Shown: piece by piece, positions 32,844 through 41,072 of the stretch | Layout of the letters: the number at the start of each line of letters is the position of its first letter | Numbering within the stretch: position 1 is the first letter of the stretch | Source: Propionibacteriaceae bacterium ZF39 | GTDB lineage: Bacteria > Actinomycetota > Actinomycetes > Propionibacteriales > Propionibacteriaceae | Direction: 5' to 3' | DNA: 64,000 nt | Assembly (NCBI GenBank): GCA_039565995.1 | Contig: CP154795.1 | Location: forward strand, 186,001-250,000 | Notes under the pieces: generated by a model | Seen by the model: only the letters and a program-made list of their open reading frames with translations | Databases searched by the model: none | What the model was told of the DNA's origin: nothing | Made by a program: the position numbers and the translations under genes

Positions 32844-34682
32844 TCAGCGACCCTGCTGCGCCGCGTGCGACGCGAGTCGGATGTGGGTGTTCGGGGCGCC
32901 GAACCCGGCGTACTCACCGACGCGTTGCAGCACCTCGACATAGAACCCGTTCCCGAGGATCGGCGTATAGAGGTGGAAAAGTTCCCCCTCGTCGGTGCGG
33001 TCATAGAGAATCCCGTGCTGCCGGAGGCGGGCGAGCAGGTCAGCGGGCAGGTCGAAGCGCGCGGCCAGGTCCGCGTAGTAGTTGTCCGGCACCGGCATGA
33101 GTTCCGCCCCAGCCGTCGCTGCCTGCTCCGCCACCGCGAAGATGTCCGGCACGGCGATGGCGATCTGGTTGAGCCCGCGTCGGGCCTCGGTCGGTCGGGT
33201 GCCGTCGTCGACGGACACGATGACCCGCAGGTCGCCCTCGGTCGGGGTGAGCGGGCGCGACCGCATGCGGCCGCAGGGCTGCATGAACTCGGTGAGTACG
33301 CCGGCTGTCAGCCCCAACACTGTGCGGAAGAACGACTGTTCGGCCGGGAGCAGGGTCGCGTCGATGGAGGCGCCGACATGATCGACGCCGAGCGCATCGC
33401 CGGTCCCCGGATCCCCGGTGGAGACGAAGTCCACCTGCCAGCCATCGCCACGTTCGCCCTCCGACAGGAACACCGCCAGCCCACCCGGCGTATCGAGCCC
33501 CGGCAGCGGTGCATCACCCGGCCGCTGTCGACTCATCGCCTTCGGCCAGAGCAGGGCGTGGGCGCGTTCGGCGACATCCGTCGTGTCGGGTACGCCAACC
33601 CCCAGGGCCGTGACCGCCAACGGGGTCTCGTCCGAGATCGAGTTGAGCACGATGTGGGCCTCGCCGTTGCGCCACCAGTCCACCTGCAACCCGCGATGAC
33701 GGCCGGCGTGGTGGAAGCCCAGAGCCCCCAGAGTCGTCTCGATGCCGCGGCGCTCGGCCGGCGTACCCGCCGCGATCTCGACGAACGAGAAGTCCACGCG
33801 ACCGGGTGCGGGCGGCGGGTCGAACAGCTCGACGCGGGGTCGCGATTCCGCCGCCGTGCCAGTCGCCCAGTGCTGACGCAGCTCCTCCTCGAGGAACAGC
33901 AGCGACCGCATGGCATCGAGCGCGGTGGTGCGCGGATCGGCCTCGCGGACGACGTCGGAGAAGATCTCCAGCGACAGCGGCCCGCGATAGCCGCGCTCGA
34001 AGACCGCTGCAACGAGCGGCGCGACCGGCAGGTTGCCCTGCCCGGGGAAGCAGCGGAAATGGCGCGACCAGTCGAGCACGTCCATGCCCAACCGGGGTGC
34101 ATCGGCGATCTGGAGGAAGGCGATGCGGTCGCCGGGTACGCCCGCCAGGGCCTCCGGCCCGTCACCCCGGGACAGCATGTGGAAGGTGTCGACAACCACG
34201 CCGACATGGGGGTGATCCGCCCGCCGCACCACGTCCCACGCATCGACGAACCGACTGGTGGTCCGGCCCCAGGCCAGCGCCTCGTACCCGATCATGATCC
34301 CTGCCTCGGCGGCGAGGTCCCCGACGGCGGCCAGCTGCTCGGCCATCAGATCCTTGTCCACGATCGCGTCGGGCAGGCAGTTCGAACACATCAGGACGTC
34401 CGTCACCCCGAGTTCGCCCATCACGGCGAACTTGGACCGCACCCGATGGAGGACCGAGCCGAAGCGGGCCGGGGGCGTACCCTCCACGTCCCGCACCGGC
34501 TGGAACAGGTCGATCGTCAGCCCGAGGTCCGCGCAGCGTTGCGCGACTTCGCGCGGCGACAGCTCCGAGGAGATGAGGTCGTTGTCGAACAGCTCGATCC
34601 CGTCGAAGCGGGCGGCGGCGATGGCGGTCAGCTTTTCGGGCAGCGTGCCGCCGACCGAGACCGTGGCGATCCCCTTGTGCAT
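32844..34682 (-). CDS. qsuB: 3-dehydroshikimate dehydratase, QsuB type with HPPD-like domain
   Basis: A 612-residue two-domain enzyme. Residues 1-280 form a xylose-isomerase-like TIM barrel with the metal-site segments GYEALAWGR, VVDTFHMLSR and LSLEIFSD. The C-terminal half is related to 4-hydroxyphenylpyruvate dioxygenase, with LGVDHVGASID and TPILGNGFYVEVLQRVGEYAGFG. This fusion is the plan of QsuB, which converts 3-dehydroshikimate to protocatechuate, the entry to the beta-ketoadipate pathway. Its start overlaps the aroQ stop by one base, so the two enzymes are produced together. The neighbouring transporter, aroE and TetR genes support quinate/shikimate use. Confidence 0.92.
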   Translation of the reverse strand: MHKGIATVSVGGTLPEKLTAIAAARFDGIELFDNDLISSELSPREVAQRCADLGLTIDLFQPVRDVEGTPPARFGSVLHRVRSKFAVMGELGVTDVLMCSNCLPDAIVDKDLMAEQLAAVGDLAAEAGIMIGYEALAWGRTTSRFVDAWDVVRRADHPHVGVVVDTFHMLSRGDGPEALAGVPGDRIAFLQIADAPRLGMDVLDWSRHFRCFPGQGNLPVAPLVAAVFERGYRGPLSLEIFSDVVREADPRTTALDAMRSLLFLEEELRQHWATGTAAESRPRVELFDPPPAPGRVDFSFVEIAAGTPAERRGIETTLGALGFHHAGRHRGLQVDWWRNGEAHIVLNSISDETPLAVTALGVGVPDTTDVAERAHALLWPKAMSRQRPGDAPLPGLDTPGGLAVFLSEGERGDGWQVDFVSTGDPGTGDALGVDHVGASIDATLLPAEQSFFRTVLGLTAGVLTEFMQPCGRMRSRPLTPTEGDLRVIVSVDDGTRPTEARRGLNQIAIAVPDIFAVAEQAATAGAELMPVPDNYYADLAARFDLPADLLARLRQHGILYDRTDEGELFHLYTPILGNGFYVEVLQRVGEYAGFGAPNTHIRLASHAAQQGR

Positions 34683-35140
34683 CAGGCCTCCTTCGGCCGG
34701 TGGCCGGTCAGGGTGACGAGGCGCTCGATCGCGAACCGGTACCCCTCGATGCCGCAGCCGACGATCACGCCGGCGGCGAGATCCGACAGATAGGAGTGGT
34801 GCCGGAATGCCTCGCGCGCATGGACATTGGAGATGTGCACCTCCATCAGCGGGCCCTCGATCGTGGCGAGGGCGTCGCGGATCGCGACCGAGGTGTGCGT
34901 GTACGCCGCCGCGTTCACCACGAATCCCAGCGCCGATTCGCGCCAGCGATGCACGGCCTCGACCAGCTCGCCCTCGTGGTTGGACTGGAGGTGCTCGATC
35001 CCGATCCCGTACGCCCCAGCGGTCGCGTCACAGAGTCTTTCGATATCGGCCAGGGTGTCGGAACCGTAGATAAGGGGCTGGCGGGTGCCGAGCAGGTTGA
35101 GGTTGGGGCCATTGAGGACGGCGATGAACTTCTCGGGCAT
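34682..35140 (-). CDS. aroQ: Type II 3-dehydroquinate dehydratase
   Basis: A 152-residue dodecameric-type dehydroquinase. LNGPNLNLLGTRQPLIYG is the conserved N-terminus with the catalytic tyrosine, QSNHEGELV the loop with the asparagine/histidine-type residues, NAAAYTHTSVAIRDAL the active-site asparagine, and EVHISNVHAREAFRHHSY the catalytic histidine. It turns 3-dehydroquinate into 3-dehydroshikimate for QsuB. The ATG at 35140 is preceded by AAAGGA; the open frame upstream to 35230 is not used. It is the first gene of the leftward operon, divergent from the tetR gene. Confidence 0.95.
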   Translation of the reverse strand: MPEKFIAVLNGPNLNLLGTRQPLIYGSDTLADIERLCDATAGAYGIGIEHLQSNHEGELVEAVHRWRESALGFVVNAAAYTHTSVAIRDALATIEGPLMEVHISNVHAREAFRHHSYLSDLAAGVIVGCGIEGYRFAIERLVTLTGHRPKEA

Positions 35141-35201
35141 GCGGGGTCCTTTCGATGGGAGGGAGAGCGGATCAGTGGTTTCGGACCCGGTCGGCATGAG
35201 G

Positions 35202-35222
35202 AATGAACCGTGGCGTACATTG
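35202..35222. promoter_or_regulatory. Operator in the aroQ/tetR divergent promoter
   Basis: AATGAACC (35202-35209), 4 bp, CGTACATTG (35214-35222). The same two blocks with the same 4-bp spacing occur before the transporter gene at 35986-36006. It lies between aroQ and tetR, so a single bound TetR dimer could control both directions. Confidence 0.65.
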
Positions 35223-35267
35223 TGCCGCACAGGCTCGGCCAGACAAGGGCCGGGGATCGGGGGAGTG

Positions 35268-35945
35268 ATGACGGAGGCGGTCGGGCGCAGGCGTGGAGCC
35301 AGCCGGGACGATGCGGCCCTGCAGCGGGATGCCGCGCGGACGCAGGCGGAGATTCTGGAGGTCGCGACAGCCTACTTCGCGGATGTCGGCTATTCGGGGG
35401 CGCGCGTCGACGAGATTGCCGCCCGGACGAGCACGACGAAGCGGATGATCTATTACTACTTCGGCAACAAGGAGGGCCTCTACATGGCCGTCCTCGAGGG
35501 GGTCTATTCGGCCATCCGTGGCGCGGAGCAGAAGCTCGCCCTCGACGTCCTGCCCCCGCGGGAGGCGCTCGCAGAAGTCGTCCGATTCGCGTTTGACTAC
35601 CACGGAAGCCATCCGGAGCTCTGCCGGATCGTGGCGATCGAGAACATCCACAAGGCCGAGCACCTCGAGCAGTCCAACCGCGCCAAGCAGGTCAACTGGC
35701 CGATCATCGAGCTGCTGGACCGCATCCTCGCCCGGGGTCGCGACGAGGGCCTCTTTCCGCGCGCAGCCGATGCGATGGAGGTGCACGTCATGATCATGGC
35801 CCAGGCGATGTATGCGGTGAATCACCGCGCGACCGTGCGTGCCGGCTTCGGCTATGACATGGGTGAACCGGCCAATAGGGCGCGGTTGCGCCACAACGCG
35901 GTGCAGGCCGTGCTGGCCTGGATGTCCACCCCGGACGCCGTCTGA
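35268..35945 (+). CDS. TetR family regulator of the quinate/shikimate cluster
   Basis: A 225-residue regulator. The helix-turn-helix QAEILEVATAYFADVGYSGARVDEIAARTSTTKRMIYYYFGNKEGLYMAVLE is a standard TetR domain; the C-terminal ligand domain contains GSHPELCRIVAIENIHKAEHLEQ, seen in regulators of aromatic catabolism. The ATG at 35268 follows GGGGGAG. It is flanked by two copies of the TGAACC-N4-CGTACATTG motif, one in its own promoter and one before the transporter, and therefore likely represses aroQ-qsuB, itself and transporter-aroE until quinate, shikimate or a product binds. Confidence 0.85.
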   Translation: MTEAVGRRRGASRDDAALQRDAARTQAEILEVATAYFADVGYSGARVDEIAARTSTTKRMIYYYFGNKEGLYMAVLEGVYSAIRGAEQKLALDVLPPREALAEVVRFAFDYHGSHPELCRIVAIENIHKAEHLEQSNRAKQVNWPIIELLDRILARGRDEGLFPRAADAMEVHVMIMAQAMYAVNHRATVRAGFGYDMGEPANRARLRHNAVQAVLAWMSTPDAV

Positions 35946-35985
35946 AATTCGCTTCAACTTTTTCTCCGTCTCCACATGCGCGGCT

Positions 35986-36013
35986 AATGAACCATCTCGT
36001 ACATTGAATGTAC
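35986..36013. promoter_or_regulatory. Operator before the transporter, with 15-bp palindrome
   Basis: AATGAACC (35986-35993), ATCT, CGTACATTG (35998-36006). The second block is part of a perfect palindrome GTACATT-G-AATGTAC at 35999-36013. The copy between aroQ and tetR keeps only the left half of this palindrome. AT-rich DNA following it (GGATAGTTAATAGC) may hold the -10. Confidence 0.7.
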
Positions 36014-36078
36014 CGGATAGTTAATAGCTAGGGAACCCCCAGCGATCAGCCCACTAAAATCACCGAATGGAGACACCG

Positions 36079-37485
36079 ATGTCACACTCGGCAGTCGCTC
36101 CCACCGCAGAGCGGGACCACGAGCCCAAGGGCGAGCACAGCCCCAAGAAAGCCGCCGCGTCCGGCTTCATCGGCAGCGCGCTGGAGTACTACGACTTCTT
36201 CATCTATGCCCAGGCCGCCGCCCTGATCTTCCCGCAGATCTTCTTCCCCTCCGGGGATCCGCGCATGGCCATCATCACGTCGCTCGCGACCTACGGCGTC
36301 GGCTATGTCGCCCGCCCGATCGGTGCGTTCTTCCTCGGGCGCTGGGGTGACACGCACGGCCGCAAGAACGTGCTGGTCCTCTGCATGTTCCTGATGGGCC
36401 TCTCGACGCTCGCCGTGGCGTTCCTGCCCACCTATCAGCAGGTCGGCATCCTCGCGCCGGCGCTCCTGGTCGTCCTGCGCCTGGTCCAGGGCTTCGCGGT
36501 CGCCGGTGAGATCTCCGGAGCCAGCTCGATGATTGTCGAGCACGCACCGTTCGGAAGGCGCGGCTATTTCGCCAGCTTCACGCTGCAGGGTACGCAGTTC
36601 GGCCAGATCCTCGCCGCCGCCGTCTTCATCCCGCTGGCCCGGCTCCTGCCCGACGCCGCCTTCAACTCCTGGGGATGGCGCGTGCCGTTCATCCTCTCGG
36701 TCGTCGTCATCGTCGCCGGCTGGCTGATCCGCCGCCGCGTGCCCGAGACCCCCGCCTTCAAGGAAGAAACCGCCGAGGGCGCCCCTCAGGTCAACCCCAT
36801 CACCGCTGCTTTCACCGAGACCGGCCCCAACATGATCCGGGTCATGCTGATGGCTCTGATGAACGTGATCCCGACGGTCACCACGATCTTCGGTGCGGCG
36901 TACGCGACGCAGAAGGCCTATGGCATCGGTTTCCACAAGGACGTCTATCTCTGGATCCCCGTCATCGGCAACATCGTTGCCTGCCTGGTCATCCCGCTCG
37001 TGGGCTCGCTGTCGGACCGCATCGGCCGGCGCATCCCGATCATGGTCGGCGCCCTGGGCTCCGGTGTCCTCGCCTTCGGTTATCTGTGGGCGATCAGCAT
37101 CGGCTCGGTGCCGTTGGCCATCCTGTTCTCCGTGCTGATGTGGGGCATCGTCTATCAGGGCTACAACGGTGTGTTCCCGTCGTTCTATCCCGAGCTCTTC
37201 CCGACCCGCACCCGCGTCACCTCGATGGCCATCGCCCAGAACGTCGGCACCATGATCACGGCCTTCCTGCCCGCGATCTTCGCCGCGGTCGCCCCGCCCG
37301 GGTCGAACAACATCCCGTGGATCGTCGGTGGCATCGCCCTCGGCATCACCATCGTCAGCTTCCTGTCGGCACTGTCCGCTCGTGAGACCTATCGCATCCA
37401 CGTCAACGACCTCGGCGAGAAGCACGCCGTCGAAATCCCCCGCGATGACTACCTGCGCATGCGCGCCGAAGGACGGAGTCTCTGA
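36079..37485 (+). CDS. MFS transporter, shikimate/quinate type
   Basis: A 468-residue metabolite:H+ symporter with twelve helices. LEYYDFFIYAQAAALIFPQIFFP, GRWGDTHGRKNVLV and RLVQGFAVAGEISGASSMIVEHAP are shared with ShiA and other members importing shikimate, quinate or alpha-ketoglutarate. The ATG at 36079 is chosen since GGAG lies at 36069-36072; an in-frame ATG at 36067 would leave no ribosome site. It is followed without gap (one-base overlap) by aroE. A second carrier of this family serves the aromatic cluster at 15404. Confidence 0.9.
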   Translation: MSHSAVAPTAERDHEPKGEHSPKKAAASGFIGSALEYYDFFIYAQAAALIFPQIFFPSGDPRMAIITSLATYGVGYVARPIGAFFLGRWGDTHGRKNVLVLCMFLMGLSTLAVAFLPTYQQVGILAPALLVVLRLVQGFAVAGEISGASSMIVEHAPFGRRGYFASFTLQGTQFGQILAAAVFIPLARLLPDAAFNSWGWRVPFILSVVVIVAGWLIRRRVPETPAFKEETAEGAPQVNPITAAFTETGPNMIRVMLMALMNVIPTVTTIFGAAYATQKAYGIGFHKDVYLWIPVIGNIVACLVIPLVGSLSDRIGRRIPIMVGALGSGVLAFGYLWAISIGSVPLAILFSVLMWGIVYQGYNGVFPSFYPELFPTRTRVTSMAIAQNVGTMITAFLPAIFAAVAPPGSNNIPWIVGGIALGITIVSFLSALSARETYRIHVNDLGEKHAVEIPRDDYLRMRAEGRSL

Positions 37486-38345
37486 TGCTGACCGGCACCA
37501 CATCCCTGCTGCTCCACATCGGCTGGCCGACCCACTCGTTCAAGGCCCCGATGATCTACAACCCCTGGTTCGAGTCGCGCGAGATCGACGCCATGGTCGT
37601 CCCGCTCGGGGTGAAGGCTCCCGAGTTCGCGGCGGCGTTCCCCGCACTGATGAAGTCCGGGAACGTCCGCGGTGCGCTCGTCACCATGCCCCACAAGGTC
37701 GCGGTCCTCGACCTCGTCGATGAGGTACGCCCCAGCGCCGCCGTTGCCGGCGCCGCCAACGCGGTGGCCGTCGAGGCGGACGGGCGATTGGTGGCCGACA
37801 TGTTCGACGGTGCTGGGTTTGTCGGGGGCATGCGTACCGGCGGTCACGATCCGCGGGGAGACTCCGCCCTCGTGGTCGGGTGTGGGGGTGTGGGCTCGGC
37901 AATCGCGGCCTCGCTGGCTGCGGCCGGGGTGGCCGAACTGGGCCTGTTCGACACGCGGGTGGAAGCGATGGAGGGGCTGGCCGAGCGGCTGGCCGCTCAC
38001 TATCCCGAACTGCGGATCACGACCGGCCACCGCGATCCGGCCGGGTTCGGCATCGTCGTCAACGGCACGCCCCTGGGGATGAACCCCGGGGATCCCATGC
38101 CGGTGGACGTGGACCGGCTGGCACCGGGCGCGTTCGTCGGCGAGGTCGTGATGACCGAGCACGTGACGCCGTTCCTCGCGGCGGCCCGGGCCCGGGGGTG
38201 TGCGACGCAGCTGGGGGTGGACATGCTGTTCGAGCAGATCCCGGCTTACCTCGAGTTCTTCGGCTGGGAGCCACCCACCGCCGCCGAGCTCCGGAGCCTC
38301 GCCCGCATCCCCGGCCTGGAGGCCGTGGTCGGCGGGCGGGGCTGA
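37485..38345 (+). CDS. Shikimate/quinate dehydrogenase family protein
   Basis: A 286-residue dehydrogenase. The substrate domain begins GTTSLLLHIGWPTHSFKAPMIYN, has the catalytic lysine-type motif VTMPHKVAVL and ANAVAVEADGRLVADMFDGAGF. The Rossmann loop is VVGCGGVGSAIAASLAAAG, and NGTPLGMNPGDPMPV closes the site. In this setting it most likely oxidises quinate or shikimate to dehydroquinate or dehydroshikimate, feeding AroQ and QsuB, rather than making shikimate for biosynthesis. The initiator overlaps the transporter stop (TGATG). Cofactor preference cannot be read. Confidence 0.88.
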   Translation: MLTGTTSLLLHIGWPTHSFKAPMIYNPWFESREIDAMVVPLGVKAPEFAAAFPALMKSGNVRGALVTMPHKVAVLDLVDEVRPSAAVAGAANAVAVEADGRLVADMFDGAGFVGGMRTGGHDPRGDSALVVGCGGVGSAIAASLAAAGVAELGLFDTRVEAMEGLAERLAAHYPELRITTGHRDPAGFGIVVNGTPLGMNPGDPMPVDVDRLAPGAFVGEVVMTEHVTPFLAAARARGCATQLGVDMLFEQIPAYLEFFGWEPPTAAELRSLARIPGLEAVVGGRG

Positions 38346-38360
38346 CGGTCGGCTTCCTGT

Positions 38361-38534
38361 CGCGAGACACCATCGAGTACGCCGAGACCCCACGTGCTGC
38401 CTTGAGACACTGCCTTCCAGCCGCGAGACACCTCGGAGTACGCCGAGACTCCGTTTCCCAGCGCCGAGACCCCTCGGAGTACGCCGAGACCCCTGCTCGA
38501 GCAGGCGTCTCGCCCCACGCCGTGGTGTCTCGCG
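38361..38534. repeat. Intergenic repeat cluster after aroE
   Basis: Three direct copies of a roughly 31-bp unit resembling CGAGACACCTCGGAGTACGC plus CGAGACYCC lie at 38361-38391, 38421-38452 and 38462-38493. Two partial inverted copies, GGCGTCTCG (38504-38512) and GGTGTCTCGCG (38524-38534), follow. Copies 2 and 3 contain a CTCGG/CCGAG stem with AGTACG as loop. Spacings of about 60 and 41 bp are irregular. The function is unknown; it may end the quinate operon transcript. Confidence 0.7.
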
Positions 38535-38558
38535 CGAGGCACCCGCTAGATTCCACCA

Positions 38559-39107
38559 GTGGCCCTGACCCTGCCTCTGCACACCGATCGACTCACGCTG
38601 CGGCCCACGAAGCTCAGCGACCGCGACGCCCTGTTGGCCATTTATGCCGACGAGGGCGTCGCGCGTTTTCTCCTCGACGACCCGTGGACGTCAGCCGAGA
38701 CGGCGGTCCAGGTCAACAAACGCGTGCAGCGCCTGGGGCTCAACACCGAGCAGGCCGCGCTGGCACTCGTCATCGAGGCCGACGGACAGGTCGTCGGTGA
38801 TGTGGCGATGTGGTGCACCGATGACACCGGGCAGAAGGTCGAGATCGGTTGGGTCATCGCGCCGTGGGTGGCCGGTCGGGGCTATGCGACGGAAGCCGCG
38901 GGCGGACTCATCCGGGCAGCTGTCCCGGCGTACCAACTCCATCGCGTCGAAGCCCAGCTCGACGGCCGCAACGACGCCTCGGCGCGGGTGTGCGAGAAGT
39001 TGGGGATGCGGCGGGAGGCCTACCTCCGGCAGAACTGGTGGTCGAAGGGCGAATGGACCGACACGCTGATCTATGGTCTGCTGGCGAGCGAGGTCGAGGA
39101 GGACTGA
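38559..39107 (+). CDS. GNAT family N-acetyltransferase
   Basis: A 182-residue acetyltransferase of the RimJ/RimL type. LHTDRLTLRPTKLSDRDALLAIYADE is the typical N-terminus; the acetyl-CoA site is VIAPWVAGRGYATEAAGGLIRAA; ASARVCEKLGMRREAYLRQNWWSKGEWTDTLIYGLL closes the fold. Relatives acetylate N-terminal amino groups of ribosomal proteins or small amines. The start is a GTG. Its stop overlaps the start of the next gene, so they are co-translated. Confidence 0.9.
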   Translation: MALTLPLHTDRLTLRPTKLSDRDALLAIYADEGVARFLLDDPWTSAETAVQVNKRVQRLGLNTEQAALALVIEADGQVVGDVAMWCTDDTGQKVEIGWVIAPWVAGRGYATEAAGGLIRAAVPAYQLHRVEAQLDGRNDASARVCEKLGMRREAYLRQNWWSKGEWTDTLIYGLLASEVEED

Positions 39108-39955
39108 TGACGACAGCGGAGTGGGCCGACACAGTAGCGAAGGCCGATCGGATCGAGGTCTATCTCGCGGGCATGGAGGACGGCGCGCCGGCCACGGCGG
39201 AGGGCATGATCACCATCGCCGAACCGGAGGCCGTGCAGACCCTGGCCGAGCGACTCGCGACCTCGGATGAGGACGCATCGGCGTCGGGTCCGGGACATGT
39301 GACACTGCGGCTGTACGCCGGCGACGAGCTCCTCGACACCGTGGCCATCCACCACGGCGAGGTCCTGGTCGGTGCCGACTGGGATCATCCGCTGGCCGTG
39401 GCCAAGCCCCCGCGGCTGATCTCCTGGCTGGCTCGCAACGGGATCTCGCTGGCGGGTCTGGCGGCTGCCCGGCTCAAGGCGCAACGCACCGGAAAGACCA
39501 CCGAGCGGCAGGCCTGGATCGACGCCATGCCGTCTCCGCTCAAGGGTGCGCTCGCCCCGCACCTGATGGCCACCGAGATGGCCGGGTCGATCCCGGATCG
39601 CCTGGTTGACGAGGCGGAGCAGGAGCTGGTCGCCGGTCTCCCGGACGAGCAGGAGCGCTGTGTGGCCCTGCTCAACTGGCATGCGCAGGGCACGGGCCTT
39701 CTCGTGGGCCAGCCGACCTATGAGGACATCCCCAACGAGCTGCTCAAGCGGGTCCCGCTCGACGTGGTCGCCGTAACCCTGCACGCCACCGACGCCACCA
39801 AGCTCGGCGCCGCCCGCCACTTCGGCTCGCGAGCCCGTACTCGGGACGAACTGCGAACGCTGGATCCGGCGATCGGCGAGACCGTCGCCGCAGCAGCCGA
39901 GTCGGCGGGTCGGCAGGGGATTGCTGACGAGGTACGCAAGCGGTTCCGGCCCTGA
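39107..39955 (+). CDS. Hypothetical protein downstream of GNAT gene
   Basis: A 282-residue soluble protein that I do not recognise. The first 110 residues look like a small alpha/beta domain (VTLRLYAGDELLDTVAIHHGEVLVG); the rest is mainly helical, with LVDEAEQELVAGLPDEQERCVALLNWHAQGTGLLVGQPTYEDIPNELL. No signal peptide or transmembrane helix is visible. It starts within the stop codon of the acetyltransferase gene and probably works with it. A long hairpin follows as terminator. Confidence 0.6.
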   Translation: MTTAEWADTVAKADRIEVYLAGMEDGAPATAEGMITIAEPEAVQTLAERLATSDEDASASGPGHVTLRLYAGDELLDTVAIHHGEVLVGADWDHPLAVAKPPRLISWLARNGISLAGLAAARLKAQRTGKTTERQAWIDAMPSPLKGALAPHLMATEMAGSIPDRLVDEAEQELVAGLPDEQERCVALLNWHAQGTGLLVGQPTYEDIPNELLKRVPLDVVAVTLHATDATKLGAARHFGSRARTRDELRTLDPAIGETVAAAAESAGRQGIADEVRKRFRP

Positions 39956-39969
39956 CCTGTCGGACCCCT

Positions 39970-40025
39970 GATCTCGCGTGAAGGATTTTGGTTGCTCCGG
40001 CCACCAAAATCCTTCAACCGAGATC
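39970..40025. terminator. Long bidirectional hairpin between convergent genes
   Basis: TGAAGGATTTTGGT (39979-39992) pairs perfectly with 40003-40016. A 2x2 internal loop follows, then a 7-bp outer stem GATCTCG/CGAGATC (39970-39976 with 40019-40025). It lies between the hypothetical gene and the convergent vapC gene, so it probably terminates both. Size and AT-rich inner stem recall the hairpins around the DUF559-type genes, but the sequence differs. Confidence 0.7.
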
Positions 40026-40034
40026 TCTGCTTGA

Positions 40035-40412
40035 TCAGACTTCTGTCAGCGGAATCCCGGGGTCGAGACGGCGAAGGTCGTCGGGGTCGCTGGTGATGAT
40101 CCCTGTCCCCAGGCGCCGCGCCGTCGCGACGACGTGTGCATCCGCAATGTCCGCGGTGTCGCTCTCGGCAAGCAACAGCCCTGTCGCCGTGGCAGTGGAT
40201 CTGTCCAGAGGCACGATCACCGACCGGGGTTGGCGTACCAAGCGGGAAAGTCGGGCCTGTCGTGCGGGGTTGCGCATCGCCTGCGCGAGCGCCGTGGCCG
40301 GGATGAAAAGAGGCTGCTGTGTCTCCTGGGCGCGTGCGATCAGCGCCAGGATCCTCCGATTGCCGCGATCGAGGCCGATGAGTGGCCCCGCGTCGAGGGT
40401 TACTCCGCTCAC
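40035..40412 (-). CDS. PIN-domain toxin (VapC-like)
   Basis: A 125-residue PIN-domain protein. The first acidic residue lies in GVTLDAGPLIGLDRGN, further ones in ADIADAHVVATARRLG and IITSDPDDLRRL, which together bind magnesium in VapC ribonucleases. It begins at a GTG overlapping the stop of the upstream ribbon-helix-helix gene, the order (antitoxin first) and coupling typical of toxin-antitoxin modules. Likely an RNase that cleaves tRNA or rRNA when the antitoxin is lost; the target is unknown. Confidence 0.85.
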   Translation of the reverse strand: MSGVTLDAGPLIGLDRGNRRILALIARAQETQQPLFIPATALAQAMRNPARQARLSRLVRQPRSVIVPLDRSTATATGLLLAESDTADIADAHVVATARRLGTGIITSDPDDLRRLDPGIPLTEV

Positions 40413-40663
40413 GCGGCCGAGTCTCGCTTCGGTGCAAGGACGCTATCGGCCCACGCGCGCTCGGCGTCGGTGAGCGGCCCGCCGGTCTCGTCCAGTGCTT
40501 CACGGAGCATGGACTGCCAGGCGCCGATGTCGTCGAGCGCCGTTGTGACCGCATGCTGCACGAAGCCCGACATGCTGTCGGCCTGGCCGGATTCGACCAG
40601 GGTCTTGATGGAGTCGACGGCCTCGACGGACAGCGTGATGGTGACCTTGCGCGTATTCGCCAT
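40409..40663 (-). CDS. Ribbon-helix-helix antitoxin (VapB-like)
   Basis: An 84-residue protein with an N-terminal ribbon-helix-helix motif, MANTRKVTITLSVEAVDSIKTLVESGQA, and a C-terminal segment rich in acidic residues and alanine that would wrap the toxin. The open frame extends upstream, but the ATG at 40663 gives the usual N-terminus; an ATG at 40675 is an alternative. It is translationally coupled to the PIN-domain toxin gene and probably represses the pair's promoter. Confidence 0.8.
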   Translation of the reverse strand: MANTRKVTITLSVEAVDSIKTLVESGQADSMSGFVQHAVTTALDDIGAWQSMLREALDETGGPLTDAERAWADSVLAPKRDSAA

Positions 40664-40682
40664 ACTGATCACCATACTCCGA

Positions 40683-41027
40683 TCAGGCGCCTCGGGGCGG
40701 CTTGCGGAGGCTCCACAGCAGCCGCCGAAGCGGCCGCCTCGGCGATGGGCCGAGTTCCGCGTCGACACGCGTACGCCAGTCAGCGCCTTCCAGGCCCGTC
40801 GCCATCAGCAGATCGCGATAGTCGAGCCAGGCCAGGGAAGCGGCCTCGGGCAGGCGTCGCGGATCGCCGGCCGCGGCGACGAGGATGGCCGTGTGGATCC
40901 GCTCGCGGGCTTCATCGCTGTCGCCGATCGAGTGCCAGTCGAGCGACTCGAGGAGTTGGGCGACGTCGGCCCGGCGTACGCGTCCGAAATCCCGGACGAT
41001 CCGGGCCTGGACGCGTTCGGAAAGCAT
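40683..41027 (-). CDS. Hypothetical protein upstream of the VapBC pair
   Basis: A 114-residue, mostly helical soluble protein that I do not recognise. It contains VRRADVAQLLESLDWHSIGDSDEARERIHTAILVAA and a basic C-terminus (RRPLRRLLWSLRKPPRG). It ends 20 bp before the antitoxin start on the same strand. Its start lies 45 bp from the first HAIR element of the divergent clpB promoter, so it might share heat-shock control. Confidence 0.55.
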   Translation of the reverse strand: MLSERVQARIVRDFGRVRRADVAQLLESLDWHSIGDSDEARERIHTAILVAAAGDPRRLPEAASLAWLDYRDLLMATGLEGADWRTRVDAELGPSPRRPLRRLLWSLRKPPRGA

Positions 41028-41072
41028 GTCCCCAGTGTGCAGGATCCAGGGAATATCCCTATTCCTCCCGGA

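Noticed and set aside
38361-38534. Possible CRISPR array
   Set aside because: Repeats are few, imperfect, partly inverted and irregularly spaced, with no cas genes nearby.
39970-40025. Third hairpin-flanked nuclease unit
   Set aside because: A single long hairpin lies between convergent genes with no DUF559-type gene and no second copy nearby; an ordinary bidirectional terminator is enough.
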